From Bdellovibrionales bacterium (GTDB lineage Bacteria; Bdellovibrionota; UBA1018; CAIMNF01), in the NCBI GenBank assembly GCA_947462765.1, contig CANHQK010000008.1, forward strand, positions 1 through 64,000: DNA of 64,000 nucleotides. Direction: 5' to 3'. This document shows, piece after piece, positions 35,199 to 44,052 of this stretch. Positions within the stretch are counted from its first letter, which is position 1; each line of letters starts with the position of its first letter. The position numbers were made by a program, and so were the translations under genes. The notes beneath the pieces are model-generated. The model had not been told where the DNA came from, did no database searches, and worked only from the letters and a program-made list of their open reading frames with translations.

Positions 35199-36506
35199 GT
35201 GAAACTTGGGCTGTTTTCTCTTTTCCGTCTCTGCCTCCTCCTGCCTCTTCTGGCCGGTGTCATGGCTTGTGGCCAGAAAGGGATGTTTTCGAAGGGTGTT
35301 CAACCGGTTCGGATGGACCGGATACCGGGGCCGGATCGTGCCACTCGTATTGCCAGCGCAAAGATTGCAGCTGCTGGAGGCGAGCTCCGCTGTGACTTCG
35401 GTGAGGAGTGCCATTCCGCCGTCAGCTTGATTTCGGTGGTGACCGATCAAGGACTTGCTCGTTGCAGTGGTGTTTTGATTTCCGAAGACGAGGTGCTGAC
35501 CAACGATCATTGCATCGGTATGGCTTTGAGTGTGGTCGAGCGTCCGGAGCAGGTCGAAGACATTCCCTGTTCAGGCGAGATTTATGCGCATTTTGCCGCT
35601 ATCGATGGGAAGCCTGCTGTCCGAGGGACTTGTGCCTCCATTCGTTTCAGATCCCGTGAGCGGGGGATCGAGAGCGTGGACTACGCCATTTTGAAGTTGA
35701 AAGAAAAGATCCAGGATCGCGCCCTGCTCAAGCGTGCGGAGCGTGGTCTCGAAAACGGGGAGCAGGTGGAGATTTTCCGGATCCAGATGGACGGCGGAGA
35801 GAATCAGCACGGGGGAACCCAGAGTCTGCTTTCATGCCGGGCGAGTCACGGCACTTTCTTGTACCCGCAGTTGAACCATTCGAATCTTCCGCTCATGACA
35901 TTCGGTGATTGTGGAATCCGCGTGGGCAACTCCGGGGCGCCCGTGATCACCCGTGCCGGTGAATTGGCGGGGCTCATCCAGGGCTATCTCACGGTCCGGC
36001 AGAATGAGGAAATCGACAGGGAGCTGAAACCCCATTTGCTTGAGGGTTCTTTCGGTTTGGTCGGTGTGGCCACCCAAACCCATTGCCTCTCACGAGTCTC
36101 GGGAAAACAGCTGGTCCCCTGTCGGGAACTGGAACCCTTCGAAGTTTGGCCAGTGAAGGATTATCTGAGCAGGATGAATCCGTGGAATTCTTCGCTCCTC
36201 CCCGCATTAGAATCTCCCAGGGTCTGGAGAGTTTCGGAGACGGGTGAGGGGTTCGAAAAAAAATTCTGGAGCGTCCCGGCTTGTGGAGATGATCCGGAGT
36301 TCCTGTCGACTCGAATCCAGTACCGCAGTGGGCTCAATGCCCGCTTACAGGCAGTCTGGTTGCGGGACGAGGAACAAACCCGGGATGATATCCGTTTTGT
36401 GAAGACGTCCGTTCAACCGGATGGAGGAACCCTCTATACCTCGATCGAAGAGGCTCTTTCGATTCCAGCCTGTGTTCCGAAGCCCGAGATCAGCTCTTCG
36501 TTTTGA
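35199..36506 (+). CDS. Trypsin-like (S1) serine protease, lipoprotein
   Basis: A GTG start with AAGGAG upstream opens a 435-residue protein with a lipobox (GVMAC, Cys24). The chymotrypsin-fold triad is H104 in LTNDHC (where trypsin has AAHC), D161 in SVDYAILKL and S245 in GNSGAPV. Paired Cys flank the His. It should be an active secreted endopeptidase tethered to a membrane. About 120 residues follow the catalytic domain with no recognised fold. Confidence 0.85.
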   Translation: MKLGLFSLFRLCLLLPLLAGVMACGQKGMFSKGVQPVRMDRIPGPDRATRIASAKIAAAGGELRCDFGEECHSAVSLISVVTDQGLARCSGVLISEDEVLTNDHCIGMALSVVERPEQVEDIPCSGEIYAHFAAIDGKPAVRGTCASIRFRSRERGIESVDYAILKLKEKIQDRALLKRAERGLENGEQVEIFRIQMDGGENQHGGTQSLLSCRASHGTFLYPQLNHSNLPLMTFGDCGIRVGNSGAPVITRAGELAGLIQGYLTVRQNEEIDRELKPHLLEGSFGLVGVATQTHCLSRVSGKQLVPCRELEPFEVWPVKDYLSRMNPWNSSLLPALESPRVWRVSETGEGFEKKFWSVPACGDDPEFLSTRIQYRSGLNARLQAVWLRDEEQTRDDIRFVKTSVQPDGGTLYTSIEEALSIPACVPKPEISSSF

Positions 36507-37137
36507 CGTTCAGCCTTTTGCAAAGCGGGCAGGTTTTTCCGTCACAGGTCCGGGCACCGCAGAATTCACGTCCGTAAAAGATGATTTGCAGCGAAACCGA
36601 GTTCCACGAAGATTCAGGGAAAATGGCTTTCAGATCGGATTCGGTCTGCTCGACGTTTTTTCCGGAGGAGAGTTTCCAGCGCTTGGCCAGGCGATGAACG
36701 TGGGTATCGACCGGGAAGGCCGGGATGTTGAACATCTGGCTCATCACCACCGAGGCTGTTTTATGCCCGACTCCCGGCAAGGCTTCGAGTTCTTCGAATG
36801 TCCGTGGCACCTCGCCCCCATGTCGATCGACCAGTAATTGTGACATTTTTTTCAGATTACGGGCTTTGGTCGGGGCGAGTCCGCAGGTTTTGATACAGGA
36901 CAGGATTTGGGATTCACTCAACCGGGCCATGGCCTCCGGGGTCGAGGCGCGAGCAAAAAGTCCGGGAGTGACCAGATTCACCCGGGCATCGGTGGTCTGG
37001 GCCGAAAGTGCCACGGCCACCAGAAGAGTGTAAGCGTCGTGATGATCCAAAGGGGGTTTGGGATCAGGATAAAGCCGTTCGAGTTCCTCGAGGATCATCG
37101 AGGCCCTACGCAGGCGCTCTTTCTTGGAAAGGCTCAT
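36490..37137 (-). CDS. nth: Endonuclease III (DNA base-excision repair)
   Basis: This 215-residue HhH-GPD glycosylase/AP lyase has the helix-hairpin-helix LEALPGVGHKTA with the Schiff-base Lys, and VDTHVHR with the catalytic Asp. It removes oxidised pyrimidines. The C-terminal Fe-S loop reads C-x4-C-x4-C-x2-C, whereas E. coli Nth has C-x6-C-x2-C-x5-C. All four Cys are present but respaced. Its start ATG overlaps the hmgA stop (ATGA), which is preferred over the longer in-frame start inside hmgA. Confidence 0.93.
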   Translation of the reverse strand: MSLSKKERLRRASMILEELERLYPDPKPPLDHHDAYTLLVAVALSAQTTDARVNLVTPGLFARASTPEAMARLSESQILSCIKTCGLAPTKARNLKKMSQLLVDRHGGEVPRTFEELEALPGVGHKTASVVMSQMFNIPAFPVDTHVHRLAKRWKLSSGKNVEQTESDLKAIFPESSWNSVSLQIIFYGREFCGARTCDGKTCPLCKRLNVKTKS

Positions 37138-38438
37138 CCTTGCGTTCCTGAACTGAGCCCGGGTTTCAGGCCCTGCCAGCATCTCCGGTAATCCGGGTCG
37201 ATCAGGTCTCCCCGCTTCAATACCTGCTCCGACGGCCAGAAGGGGTATTGGCTCTCCCACATGAAGGCCATTGTATTCTCGTATCGGACCGGTTCGAGCC
37301 TCGACTCGGACGCCTTCTTGAAGGCATCCGCATCGGGACCGTGTCCGGTGAAGGCATTGTGTAGGCTGGCACCTGCCGGCAGGAAACCCTCCTCTTTCGC
37401 ATCGTAGCGCCCTGTGATCAGGCCCATGAACTCGTTCATGACGTTCCGGTGGTAGTAGGGCGGGCGGAAGGTGTGTTCGGCGACCATCCAGCGCGGCGGA
37501 AAAATCACAAAATCGATGTTGGCTGTGCCGGGCACGGCGCTTGGCGAAGTCAAGACCGTGAAGATCGAAGGATCCGGATGATCGAAGGATACGGTGTTGA
37601 TCGTATTGAATCGTCTCAGATCATAGCGATAAGGGGTGTAGTTTCCTCTCCAAGCTACAGTGTCGAGAGGTGAGCCCTCCAGAGTCGTCCTCCAGAGCGA
37701 ACCCTGGTACCTGGCGAACAGAAGGTGCTCACCCGAGCAATCCTCGTAGCTGGCGTGGGGAATCTCGAAGTCCGAGGGGTTCGCAAGGCCGTTTGCGCCG
37801 ATCGGGCCAAGTTCCGGTAACTGGAATGGGGTACCGAAGTTTTCGCACACGTATCCGCGGGCCGAAGTGCATCCTTCAGCAAGATCGACCCTGAACTTCA
37901 TTCCCCTGGGAATGACCGCGATCCATTGCGGGGACACTTCGAGAATGCCGAGTTCTGTCCGGATCACCAAGTCTCCGCTTTCCGGTACAATCATCATTTC
38001 TCCGTCAGCATTATACAGGTGCTTACGGTCCATGCTCCGGTTGAATGAGTAGAGATGCAGGGCGCAGCCCGAGTGGTTGAATGGGCTCCCATTCATGGCA
38101 TAAGTGAACAAGGACTCCAGAAAATCCAATGATCGGGTAGGAAGCGGAAAGGGCCGGAAGCGCAGAGCCTCGGGGGTCTTGATGAAATTCCCTTGGGCCG
38201 GATCACTGATCCAAGTGGCATGACCGGTTTCCGCGAAGGCACTCTGGACCACTGAGGGGCGGATCTTGTAGAGCCAGGTCTTCAGATTTTGATGACGGGG
38301 GGCTGTGAAGGCCGAGCCGCTCAACTGCTCGGCGTAAAGGCCTCGGGCCACTTGCTGGGGGGAGTTCTGACCGACGGGAAGGATTCCGGGAAGGGCTTCC
38401 GATTCAAAATGATTACCGAAACCGGCTTGCAATTTCAT
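37134..38438 (-). CDS. hmgA: Homogentisate 1,2-dioxygenase
   Basis: This 434-residue cupin-type ring-cleaving dioxygenase has GFGNHFESEALPG at the N-terminus. FRPPYYHRNVMNEFMGL contributes the His and Glu iron ligands. LPAGASLHNAFTGHGPD contributes the third iron ligand and active-site His. It opens homogentisate to maleylacetoacetate in tyrosine/phenylalanine catabolism. The FAH-family gene at the left edge of the window could catalyse the last step; a maleylacetoacetate isomerase is not seen. It is co-transcribed with nth. Confidence 0.96.
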   Translation of the reverse strand: MKLQAGFGNHFESEALPGILPVGQNSPQQVARGLYAEQLSGSAFTAPRHQNLKTWLYKIRPSVVQSAFAETGHATWISDPAQGNFIKTPEALRFRPFPLPTRSLDFLESLFTYAMNGSPFNHSGCALHLYSFNRSMDRKHLYNADGEMMIVPESGDLVIRTELGILEVSPQWIAVIPRGMKFRVDLAEGCTSARGYVCENFGTPFQLPELGPIGANGLANPSDFEIPHASYEDCSGEHLLFARYQGSLWRTTLEGSPLDTVAWRGNYTPYRYDLRRFNTINTVSFDHPDPSIFTVLTSPSAVPGTANIDFVIFPPRWMVAEHTFRPPYYHRNVMNEFMGLITGRYDAKEEGFLPAGASLHNAFTGHGPDADAFKKASESRLEPVRYENTMAFMWESQYPFWPSEQVLKRGDLIDPDYRRCWQGLKPGLSSGTQG

Positions 38439-38516
38439 GAAAAAACTCTAACGGAGTCAAAGTGTTGTCGCAACATTTTTGAGCCATTCCCGCCTCGTTT
38501 CCGGTATTCTAATGCA

Positions 38517-39032
38517 GTGAGACTGTGGAGTTTGCTCGGGATGATCTGGGGAATGAGTCAACTGGCCTTTGCCGGCGTTCAGCCGGCCGGACTCAGGCAT
38601 CTTGCGTCTGGCGGCCCGGGTTGTTTCGAATGGATCAGGAGTCGGGCATCCGGGCCGGGAGAAGTGTCGCGTCTTCCGGAAGTCTGTCGGAACCTGCGCT
38701 CGGACTACCATCAGGCTCTTGAGGTCATTCATCGCGATCGGAGCGGACTCGTCGGGCAGGTTGGAAAAACGCTGAGAACCTCACGCTCGGACCGGAGTCC
38801 GTACGAAGCGATCCTGTTTTCGGTTCTCATGGGTGAGCGAGGTCTCCTGCCTTCATTACGGGAGCGCGAGAAGGTCGAAAAGAAAAAGAAGCTGAGGCTC
38901 CAGTATGCTTCTGTGGCTGTAGCGAGATTGGAAGGGAAAGCCTGTTCGGTCACCCAGTTTTCGATGGCCGAGTTCCAGGAGCTCTGTCGGGCAAGGGATT
39001 CCGTGTTGTCCGAAGCCGGGAGGAATCGATGA
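38517..39032 (+). CDS. Exported protein of unknown function
   Basis: From GTG 38517 the protein has 171 residues with a signal-peptide-like start (LWSLLGMIWGMSQLAFAG). The mature part has three to four Cys and a lysine patch (EKKKKLRLQ). I do not recognise the family. The GTG start is the only plausible one after the hmgA divergent region, though no clear Shine-Dalgarno is seen. It overlaps the following exported gene by 4 nt. Confidence 0.55.
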   Translation: MRLWSLLGMIWGMSQLAFAGVQPAGLRHLASGGPGCFEWIRSRASGPGEVSRLPEVCRNLRSDYHQALEVIHRDRSGLVGQVGKTLRTSRSDRSPYEAILFSVLMGERGLLPSLREREKVEKKKKLRLQYASVAVARLEGKACSVTQFSMAEFQELCRARDSVLSEAGRNR

Positions 39033-40765
39033 GGCCGATGGTTTTGTCTGCTCTCCTGTTTATTGCGGTGCTGCCGGATGCAGGTGCGGATCCTTGTGCC
39101 GATAAATCCGCCGAGCTGGAGAAAGCTGGTATCCGGGTTCTGTCCTGTTCCCAGGTGGATTTCGGGGTCAAGGCGATCTCGGGAGATTATCAAAAACTAC
39201 AGACCCAGCCGGTCGGTGTGGCACCTTCGAAAATCCGTGAATCAAATCCTGACGGGAGCCCCGGAGCCTATGTTCATGTCAACGAGGCTCCCGGAATCAA
39301 GAACTCCACTTATTTCAATCCCGTCGTGTCCAGGGATGTCGCACCGGTTGCCGAAGGCGCAAGTCTGATCCAGAAATACACCACGGCTGTGAATTTCCGT
39401 TATCCGGAGGATCAGGATTTGGTGGCCTGGATGTCCGATCCGGACGGGATGCTGAAAGACCTCGTGCCCAAACCTGATGCGAGTGCGATGTCGGGCCGGT
39501 GTCGGGTCTGGTCGGCCTGGAGTCTTGATCCCGAGATTCAGAAATCATTGAACAGCATGTCCCGGGGAATCCTGTGTAACGAAATGATTCCCTTTACCCG
39601 TGGGGAGCTGAAGGAGTTACTCACCGTTCTTTATCCTTCCCCTCCGTTCAGTCAGAGGAAATTTCTCAGACAGATCTACTCTCATCCCATCAGGTATCCT
39701 TCGGAGGTGGAGGATGCGAATCTGACTCTGGCAAAATTGGGTGAACTCGGAGGGGGCAGTGACTTCACTCCGGATCTGGTACTCAAGATGGCCTCAGAGG
39801 CCAAGAGCCTCGGTCAGAACATGATCATCGACATAGACCCCGGTCGGGAGATCTGGAATCAACCCGTCGAGTGGGTGGTCGATATCGCTTTCGAGGATCC
39901 ATCAACGGCTCCGACCGCCCAGCAGACCGCCACCGAGCTCGTTGGATCGGCTCCTGAGGGTGCTGCATTTCTTCAAAAACTACGGAATGTGGAGCTCGAG
40001 CTGACTTCGATCGCACAGATGGATGTACCGAAGCCCCTCTCGGGCTTATGTCCGCTCAGAACATCCTTGGGGCTGGCTTGCAGTCCTGTACAGCAGACCT
40101 TGAGTGCTCAAGCAGATGCCCTGATCGAGATCCAGCGGGTAGCAATGCAGAGAGGATGGGTGCAGTCGGGCCCCGCCAAGCGAGTCCGTCATAAGTTGTT
40201 CATTTCCTATGGAGTCGAGGGTCCATTCGGAAAGTCCGAAGACCTACCCGGAGCCGTTCGGGAACTCGAGTACCTCGAAGTCGGGTCAAAAAAGGTCTGG
40301 TCGCCGGCCGCGACTCCACTCAGCCAAGTCTGTGGCAAGGGTTTCTCGCGCGAAGACCGGAACAGCATCCTGACCCGGTTTGATGTGGATTCAGAATGTG
40401 AACGGTTCAAAAAGGGAGAGATCCCGGATCGAAAAATCATCACTGGCGCATTGCCCCCGAAAAAGTTCGAGACCTATGTCGCGAAGGCGAACTTTAAGGA
40501 CGAACCTGATGCAGAATTCAAAAAGAGAGCCTACGAGCGTCTTCTTGAAATGATGAAACAGTGCGAAGTGTTCGATGACGCCGCCGCTTTTCTGGACCAA
40601 TTAAGCCTGGCGATTGCCGATAATGCTCTGGATGACAACGAGATCGGAGCCTTGAGTGTCCGGTACCGTGAGGTCTCACGTTTCCTCGATCCTGGCTTTT
40701 TGCGTTCCGAACTGGACAAATCCCAGAACGGGATCAGGATCCGTAAAGCCCTGCTCGGGGAATGA
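39029..40765 (+). CDS. Large exported protein of unknown function
   Basis: This 578-residue protein has a signal peptide (residues 1-20, ending DAGA) and then DPCADKSAELEKAGIRVLSCSQVDFG. It has no motif I recognise: no metal-site His pair, no lipobox, no repeat. Several Cys suggest periplasmic disulphides. It is coupled to the smaller exported protein before it, and both may form one secreted or envelope complex, which is inference from the overlap alone. Confidence 0.7.
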   Translation: MRPMVLSALLFIAVLPDAGADPCADKSAELEKAGIRVLSCSQVDFGVKAISGDYQKLQTQPVGVAPSKIRESNPDGSPGAYVHVNEAPGIKNSTYFNPVVSRDVAPVAEGASLIQKYTTAVNFRYPEDQDLVAWMSDPDGMLKDLVPKPDASAMSGRCRVWSAWSLDPEIQKSLNSMSRGILCNEMIPFTRGELKELLTVLYPSPPFSQRKFLRQIYSHPIRYPSEVEDANLTLAKLGELGGGSDFTPDLVLKMASEAKSLGQNMIIDIDPGREIWNQPVEWVVDIAFEDPSTAPTAQQTATELVGSAPEGAAFLQKLRNVELELTSIAQMDVPKPLSGLCPLRTSLGLACSPVQQTLSAQADALIEIQRVAMQRGWVQSGPAKRVRHKLFISYGVEGPFGKSEDLPGAVRELEYLEVGSKKVWSPAATPLSQVCGKGFSREDRNSILTRFDVDSECERFKKGEIPDRKIITGALPPKKFETYVAKANFKDEPDAEFKKRAYERLLEMMKQCEVFDDAAAFLDQLSLAIADNALDDNEIGALSVRYREVSRFLDPGFLRSELDKSQNGIRIRKALLGE

Positions 40766-40771
40766 CGGAAT

Positions 40772-41416
40772 TCAGAGGGACTCGACGACCTCATGGACCT
40801 GTTTGGCCCATTCTTTGGCGATGGGAATTAGCTCGGTTGTTCCGTAATGCACACCATCTCCTCCGGTATCCGGATACCGTGTGAACTGGAGGCTGTCGAA
40901 CCACTGGCACCGGGCGCTCACCAGTTTTTCGAGACGTGCAACCAGGGATTTCCGCTCCTCCCTATACTTTCTCGAATCGGGTGGGCTCACCCAAAGGCAT
41001 TTGGCACCGGTCGCGTCGATGTCTTTCAGGAGTTGCTCCACATCCCGGACCAAGGTTGCGTCGGGGTATCCCACCATGTAGTTCGCCCCGAGTTCGACAA
41101 TGATCAGCTCCGGCTTCTGTTCGGAAATGAGTCCTGCGAGCAAGGGGGTGGGGGCCTTACGAGCTTCGGTCACCCGACCCTTGGCATCGATTTGCAAGAA
41201 TCCGCAGGGAGTGGGGGCTCCCGTATAGAACCAACGGATGATCGATCCGCAGCTGGCAACGGTTCGAACCTCGCGTTTGGGATCTTCGCGTAGAAGGGAA
41301 TCCAGCGTCCGACCGAAGGCTCCGACCGAGTGGGAGTCCCCGATCAAGAGTGTCGAGGAAGCTCTTGCATCGAGAGAGCTTGCTAGTGTCAATGCCATCA
41401 AAAAAAGAAGCTTCAT
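40772..41416 (-). CDS. SGNH/GDSL-type hydrolase, exported
   Basis: This 214-residue protein has a signal peptide (residues 1 to about 19) and block I GDSHS with nucleophile S28. A block III-like ELGANYM follows, where Asn-Tyr stands in for the usual GxND, and DGVHYG supplies the C-terminal Asp/His dyad. It should be an esterase or deacetylase acting on envelope polysaccharide or lipid. ATG 41416 has GGAGG 8 nt upstream. Its start overlaps the stop of the upstream hydrolase-like gene (TGATG). Confidence 0.82.
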   Translation of the reverse strand: MKLLFLMALTLASSLDARASSTLLIGDSHSVGAFGRTLDSLLREDPKREVRTVASCGSIIRWFYTGAPTPCGFLQIDAKGRVTEARKAPTPLLAGLISEQKPELIIVELGANYMVGYPDATLVRDVEQLLKDIDATGAKCLWVSPPDSRKYREERKSLVARLEKLVSARCQWFDSLQFTRYPDTGGDGVHYGTTELIPIAKEWAKQVHEVVESL

Positions 41417-42270
41417 CAGGGTGTCCTCCCTTCGAGGTCCCATCTGGCCGGGACAATCGAATAATGATCGAATTGCGTATCGGTTCGTATTTCACGGATC
41501 AGGTGAGCATGGGGCGTTTTCACTGTCAGGGTGAATCCGTTGATCTCCGCGGTCCCCGTGAGAAATACTTTTTTTGAATGCCTCGCAGTCGGGGGGGTGA
41601 CTGAGAAGATCTCGAGTGTCCGCGGTTGTTGCGGATCTTGAGCACGGGCCAGCCACGAGTTGAAGAACAGGGGGGTCTCGGAGTCATAGGTGGCATCGAG
41701 CAGGATCACCCGGTCGAGCGACGAATCATCCGGATCGATGGACCGGGCGGCGATTGCGCCCCCGCCGCTGTGAGCGCTCAGGGTCCAGGGCAATCGGGAG
41801 GCGAGGATGCTCCCACTCACCACTTCTTTCCATTTGGACAGATCATCAGGGGTCTTGAAGTGAAGACGGTAATCATCCACGTGGCCTCGACTGAGAGGCA
41901 TCAAGAGGGTCCCGGATGACGGGTCACAAGTATCCCGATGCATGCCATAAGCGAGGACCATTTTGAGCACCCGCCGAGCGTCTGGAGATCGTCCAGCAGG
42001 CCAGTCAAAATCATAGGACTGATGGATCGCTTCACCGCTAGCGTGCTGGGTCCATCCGTGCAGGTGGACTCTCAGGCGGGAGGATTCTGTCCCGGGCACC
42101 CGGATCCAGGCGGTCGGACGCGGGTAGCCTCCTGTCGGACCGAGCAAACAGAGTTCAGCCGAGCATTTCGATTCAGGAATGGGAACACAGTCCGTTACCG
42201 GCGGGCTTCCATGGGCCAGAAGGGGCAAGAGAAAGAGAAATGCCAACATGCGCCCCGCAACATAACCCAT
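41416..42270 (-). CDS. Exported alpha/beta-hydrolase-like protein
   Basis: From ATG 42270 this has 284 residues with a signal peptide (about residues 1-21). RVHLHGW resembles an oxyanion-hole strand and LSAHSGGGAIAA a nucleophile elbow (G/AxSxGG). DATYDSE and DHYSIVP could give the acid and His. Together they suggest an esterase-type alpha/beta hydrolase. A start at 42249 is possible but removes the basic residues of the signal peptide. It is co-transcribed with the SGNH hydrolase, so the pair may act on the same extracytoplasmic substrate. Confidence 0.65.
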   Translation of the reverse strand: MGYVAGRMLAFLFLLPLLAHGSPPVTDCVPIPESKCSAELCLLGPTGGYPRPTAWIRVPGTESSRLRVHLHGWTQHASGEAIHQSYDFDWPAGRSPDARRVLKMVLAYGMHRDTCDPSSGTLLMPLSRGHVDDYRLHFKTPDDLSKWKEVVSGSILASRLPWTLSAHSGGGAIAARSIDPDDSSLDRVILLDATYDSETPLFFNSWLARAQDPQQPRTLEIFSVTPPTARHSKKVFLTGTAEINGFTLTVKTPHAHLIREIRTDTQFDHYSIVPARWDLEGRTP

Positions 42271-42352
42271 ATGCAGCCGGAAGAAAACCTGACAATTCAA
42301 TAATGATTACATGCAGATGAAGACTTCGATGGGTGAGGCGGGCCTGTAACTG

Positions 42353-42380
42353 TCAAGTTTTTGCACCCGGAGTCCGATAA
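42353..42380 (+). promoter_or_regulatory. Sigma-28 (FliA)-type promoter of motAB
   Basis: TCAAGTTT (42353-42360) and TCCGATAA (42373-42380) match the flagellar sigma-28 consensus TAAAGTTT / GCCGATAA at 7/8 positions each, with a 12-nt spacer where 11 is usual. motA begins 17 nt downstream. Confidence 0.65.
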
Positions 42381-42397
42381 ACAGAAGAGGAGAAACT

Positions 42398-43255
42398 ATG
42401 GTAATCGTCGGCGGTATCATCGTGATCGGATGCGTGCTCGGGGGCTATGTGCTTCACCATGGAAACATCATGGTGTTGAACCAGCCTACCGAATTCCTCA
42501 TTATCTTCGGTGCGGCAGCGGGAGCTCTGGTGATCGGGAACTCCCCGGCCCAGATCAAGGGGATCATCCACGCCATCCTTCATGCGTTGAAGTCGAAGCC
42601 GAATACAAAAGAACAGTACCTCGAACTGCTCATGTGCCTGTATGAGCTCTGCAAAGTGGTCAAGACGAACCCGCTTTCTCTCGAACCCCACGTTGAAAAT
42701 CCGGGTTCATCCGAAATTTTCAAGCGCTACCCCGGGGTGTTGGCGAATCATCATGCGCTCCATTTCCTGTGCGATACCCTGAAGGTTCAAGTGTCGTCTC
42801 CGATGAGTCCTTATGATCTGGAAGACCTGATGGATAAGGACATCAAGTCGGCCCATGAGGAAGAGTTGCACGCCCCGACCATCATCTCCAAACTCGGGGA
42901 CGCGATGCCCGGTCTCGGGATCGTCGCTGCGGTTCTCGGGGTCGTGATCACCATGGGAGCGCTCTCGGAGGGTAAGGAAGCGATCGGTAAAAACGTTGCG
43001 GCCGCTCTCGTCGGTACCTTCATCGGGATTTTGATTTCTTACGGATTCATGCAACCACTCGCTACCAAGATCGAAGCCGACATCCATGACGCAGGCAAGT
43101 ACATCGACGTGATCAAGTCTGCGGTCCTTGCCTTGGCCAAGGAGTGCGCACCGAAGGTGTGTGTCGAGTTCGCTCGTCGGACCGTGCCTCCGGGCGTCCG
43201 CCCGAGCTTCGATGAAGTGGATAAGGCGACCTCTGGCCAGAAGGCTGCGGCGTAA
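42398..43255 (+). CDS. motA: Flagellar motor stator protein MotA
   Basis: This 285-residue stator subunit has two membrane-helix pairs, residues 1-22 and 32-55, then 167-190 and 198-220. Between them is the large cytoplasmic loop that touches FliG, and MPGLGIVAAVLGVVITMGAL is typical of MotA. It forms a proton (or sodium) channel with MotB. AGAGGAGA precedes the ATG. It is followed by motB after 14 nt. Confidence 0.96.
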   Translation: MVIVGGIIVIGCVLGGYVLHHGNIMVLNQPTEFLIIFGAAAGALVIGNSPAQIKGIIHAILHALKSKPNTKEQYLELLMCLYELCKVVKTNPLSLEPHVENPGSSEIFKRYPGVLANHHALHFLCDTLKVQVSSPMSPYDLEDLMDKDIKSAHEEELHAPTIISKLGDAMPGLGIVAAVLGVVITMGALSEGKEAIGKNVAAALVGTFIGILISYGFMQPLATKIEADIHDAGKYIDVIKSAVLALAKECAPKVCVEFARRTVPPGVRPSFDEVDKATSGQKAAA

Positions 43256-43269
43256 CCGGAGACTGAAGC

Positions 43270-44052
43270 GTGGCAAAAGACAAGGAAAAGGGCGTCACAA
43301 TCGTCATCAAAAAAGTCCAGGGCGGGCATGGCGGGGGCCATGGTGGTGCCTGGAAGGTGGCGTATGCGGACTTCGTGACTGCGATGATGGCCTTCTTTCT
43401 GGTTCTCTGGCTGACCAGCGCGGATGAAGAGACGAAATCCATTGTCTCGCATTACTTCAATCATCCCAACACCCCTTACAACAAGGGTCGTGACGAGAAA
43501 ACCACCGAGGCCATTCCGCTCGGTGAACGCTATGGTCAGGGTGACTCGATGAACAAGGGGGCCGAAGGGGCTGTGCCGGATGATCTCGTTCAAAAGCCAC
43601 TGAAAGACCTGAAAGATGAGGTTGAGTCCAAGCTTGGCGACATCACTTTCGGACTCGAGCTCGATTCAGATGTGGAAGTTTTGAAGTTCTCGATTCCCGG
43701 TGATGACTTGTTCGTACCCGGAGGCACGGAGCTTAAAAAGGAGGCGCACAAACGTCTCGAACAACTCGCCAAGATATTCCAGAAGGTGCAGGGGAATGTC
43801 CTGATCGAAGGACATCTCGACAAGAAGCCTCCGGTTTCTGGGGAAGACCCTTATCTTTTCTCGACCGAACGGGCGATTTCAGTCATGAATTATTTTGTCA
43901 GGAACCAGCACATGGACGAGGCCCGGTTTTGTCCGCGCGGGATCGCCTCCCGGCGTGCCTGGAGCATGAATAGCAGGGGGATCGCCTCGGATGATTCAAG
44001 GAACCGCAGGGTGGAATTTACCGTTTCCTTGCGGAATATCTGTCAGGAGTAG
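43270..44052 (+). CDS. motB: Flagellar motor stator protein MotB
   Basis: The 260-residue protein has a GTG start. After a Gly/His-rich N-terminus (VQGGHGGGHGGAWK), one membrane helix carries the ion-binding Asp (AYADFVTAMMAFFLVLWLTS). A periplasmic OmpA/MotB peptidoglycan-binding domain (VLIEGHLDKKPP, FSTERAISVMNYF, NRRVEFTV) follows. It anchors the stator to peptidoglycan. The last 10 nt overlap the convergent LysR gene. Confidence 0.95.
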   Translation: MAKDKEKGVTIVIKKVQGGHGGGHGGAWKVAYADFVTAMMAFFLVLWLTSADEETKSIVSHYFNHPNTPYNKGRDEKTTEAIPLGERYGQGDSMNKGAEGAVPDDLVQKPLKDLKDEVESKLGDITFGLELDSDVEVLKFSIPGDDLFVPGGTELKKEAHKRLEQLAKIFQKVQGNVLIEGHLDKKPPVSGEDPYLFSTERAISVMNYFVRNQHMDEARFCPRGIASRRAWSMNSRGIASDDSRNRRVEFTVSLRNICQE

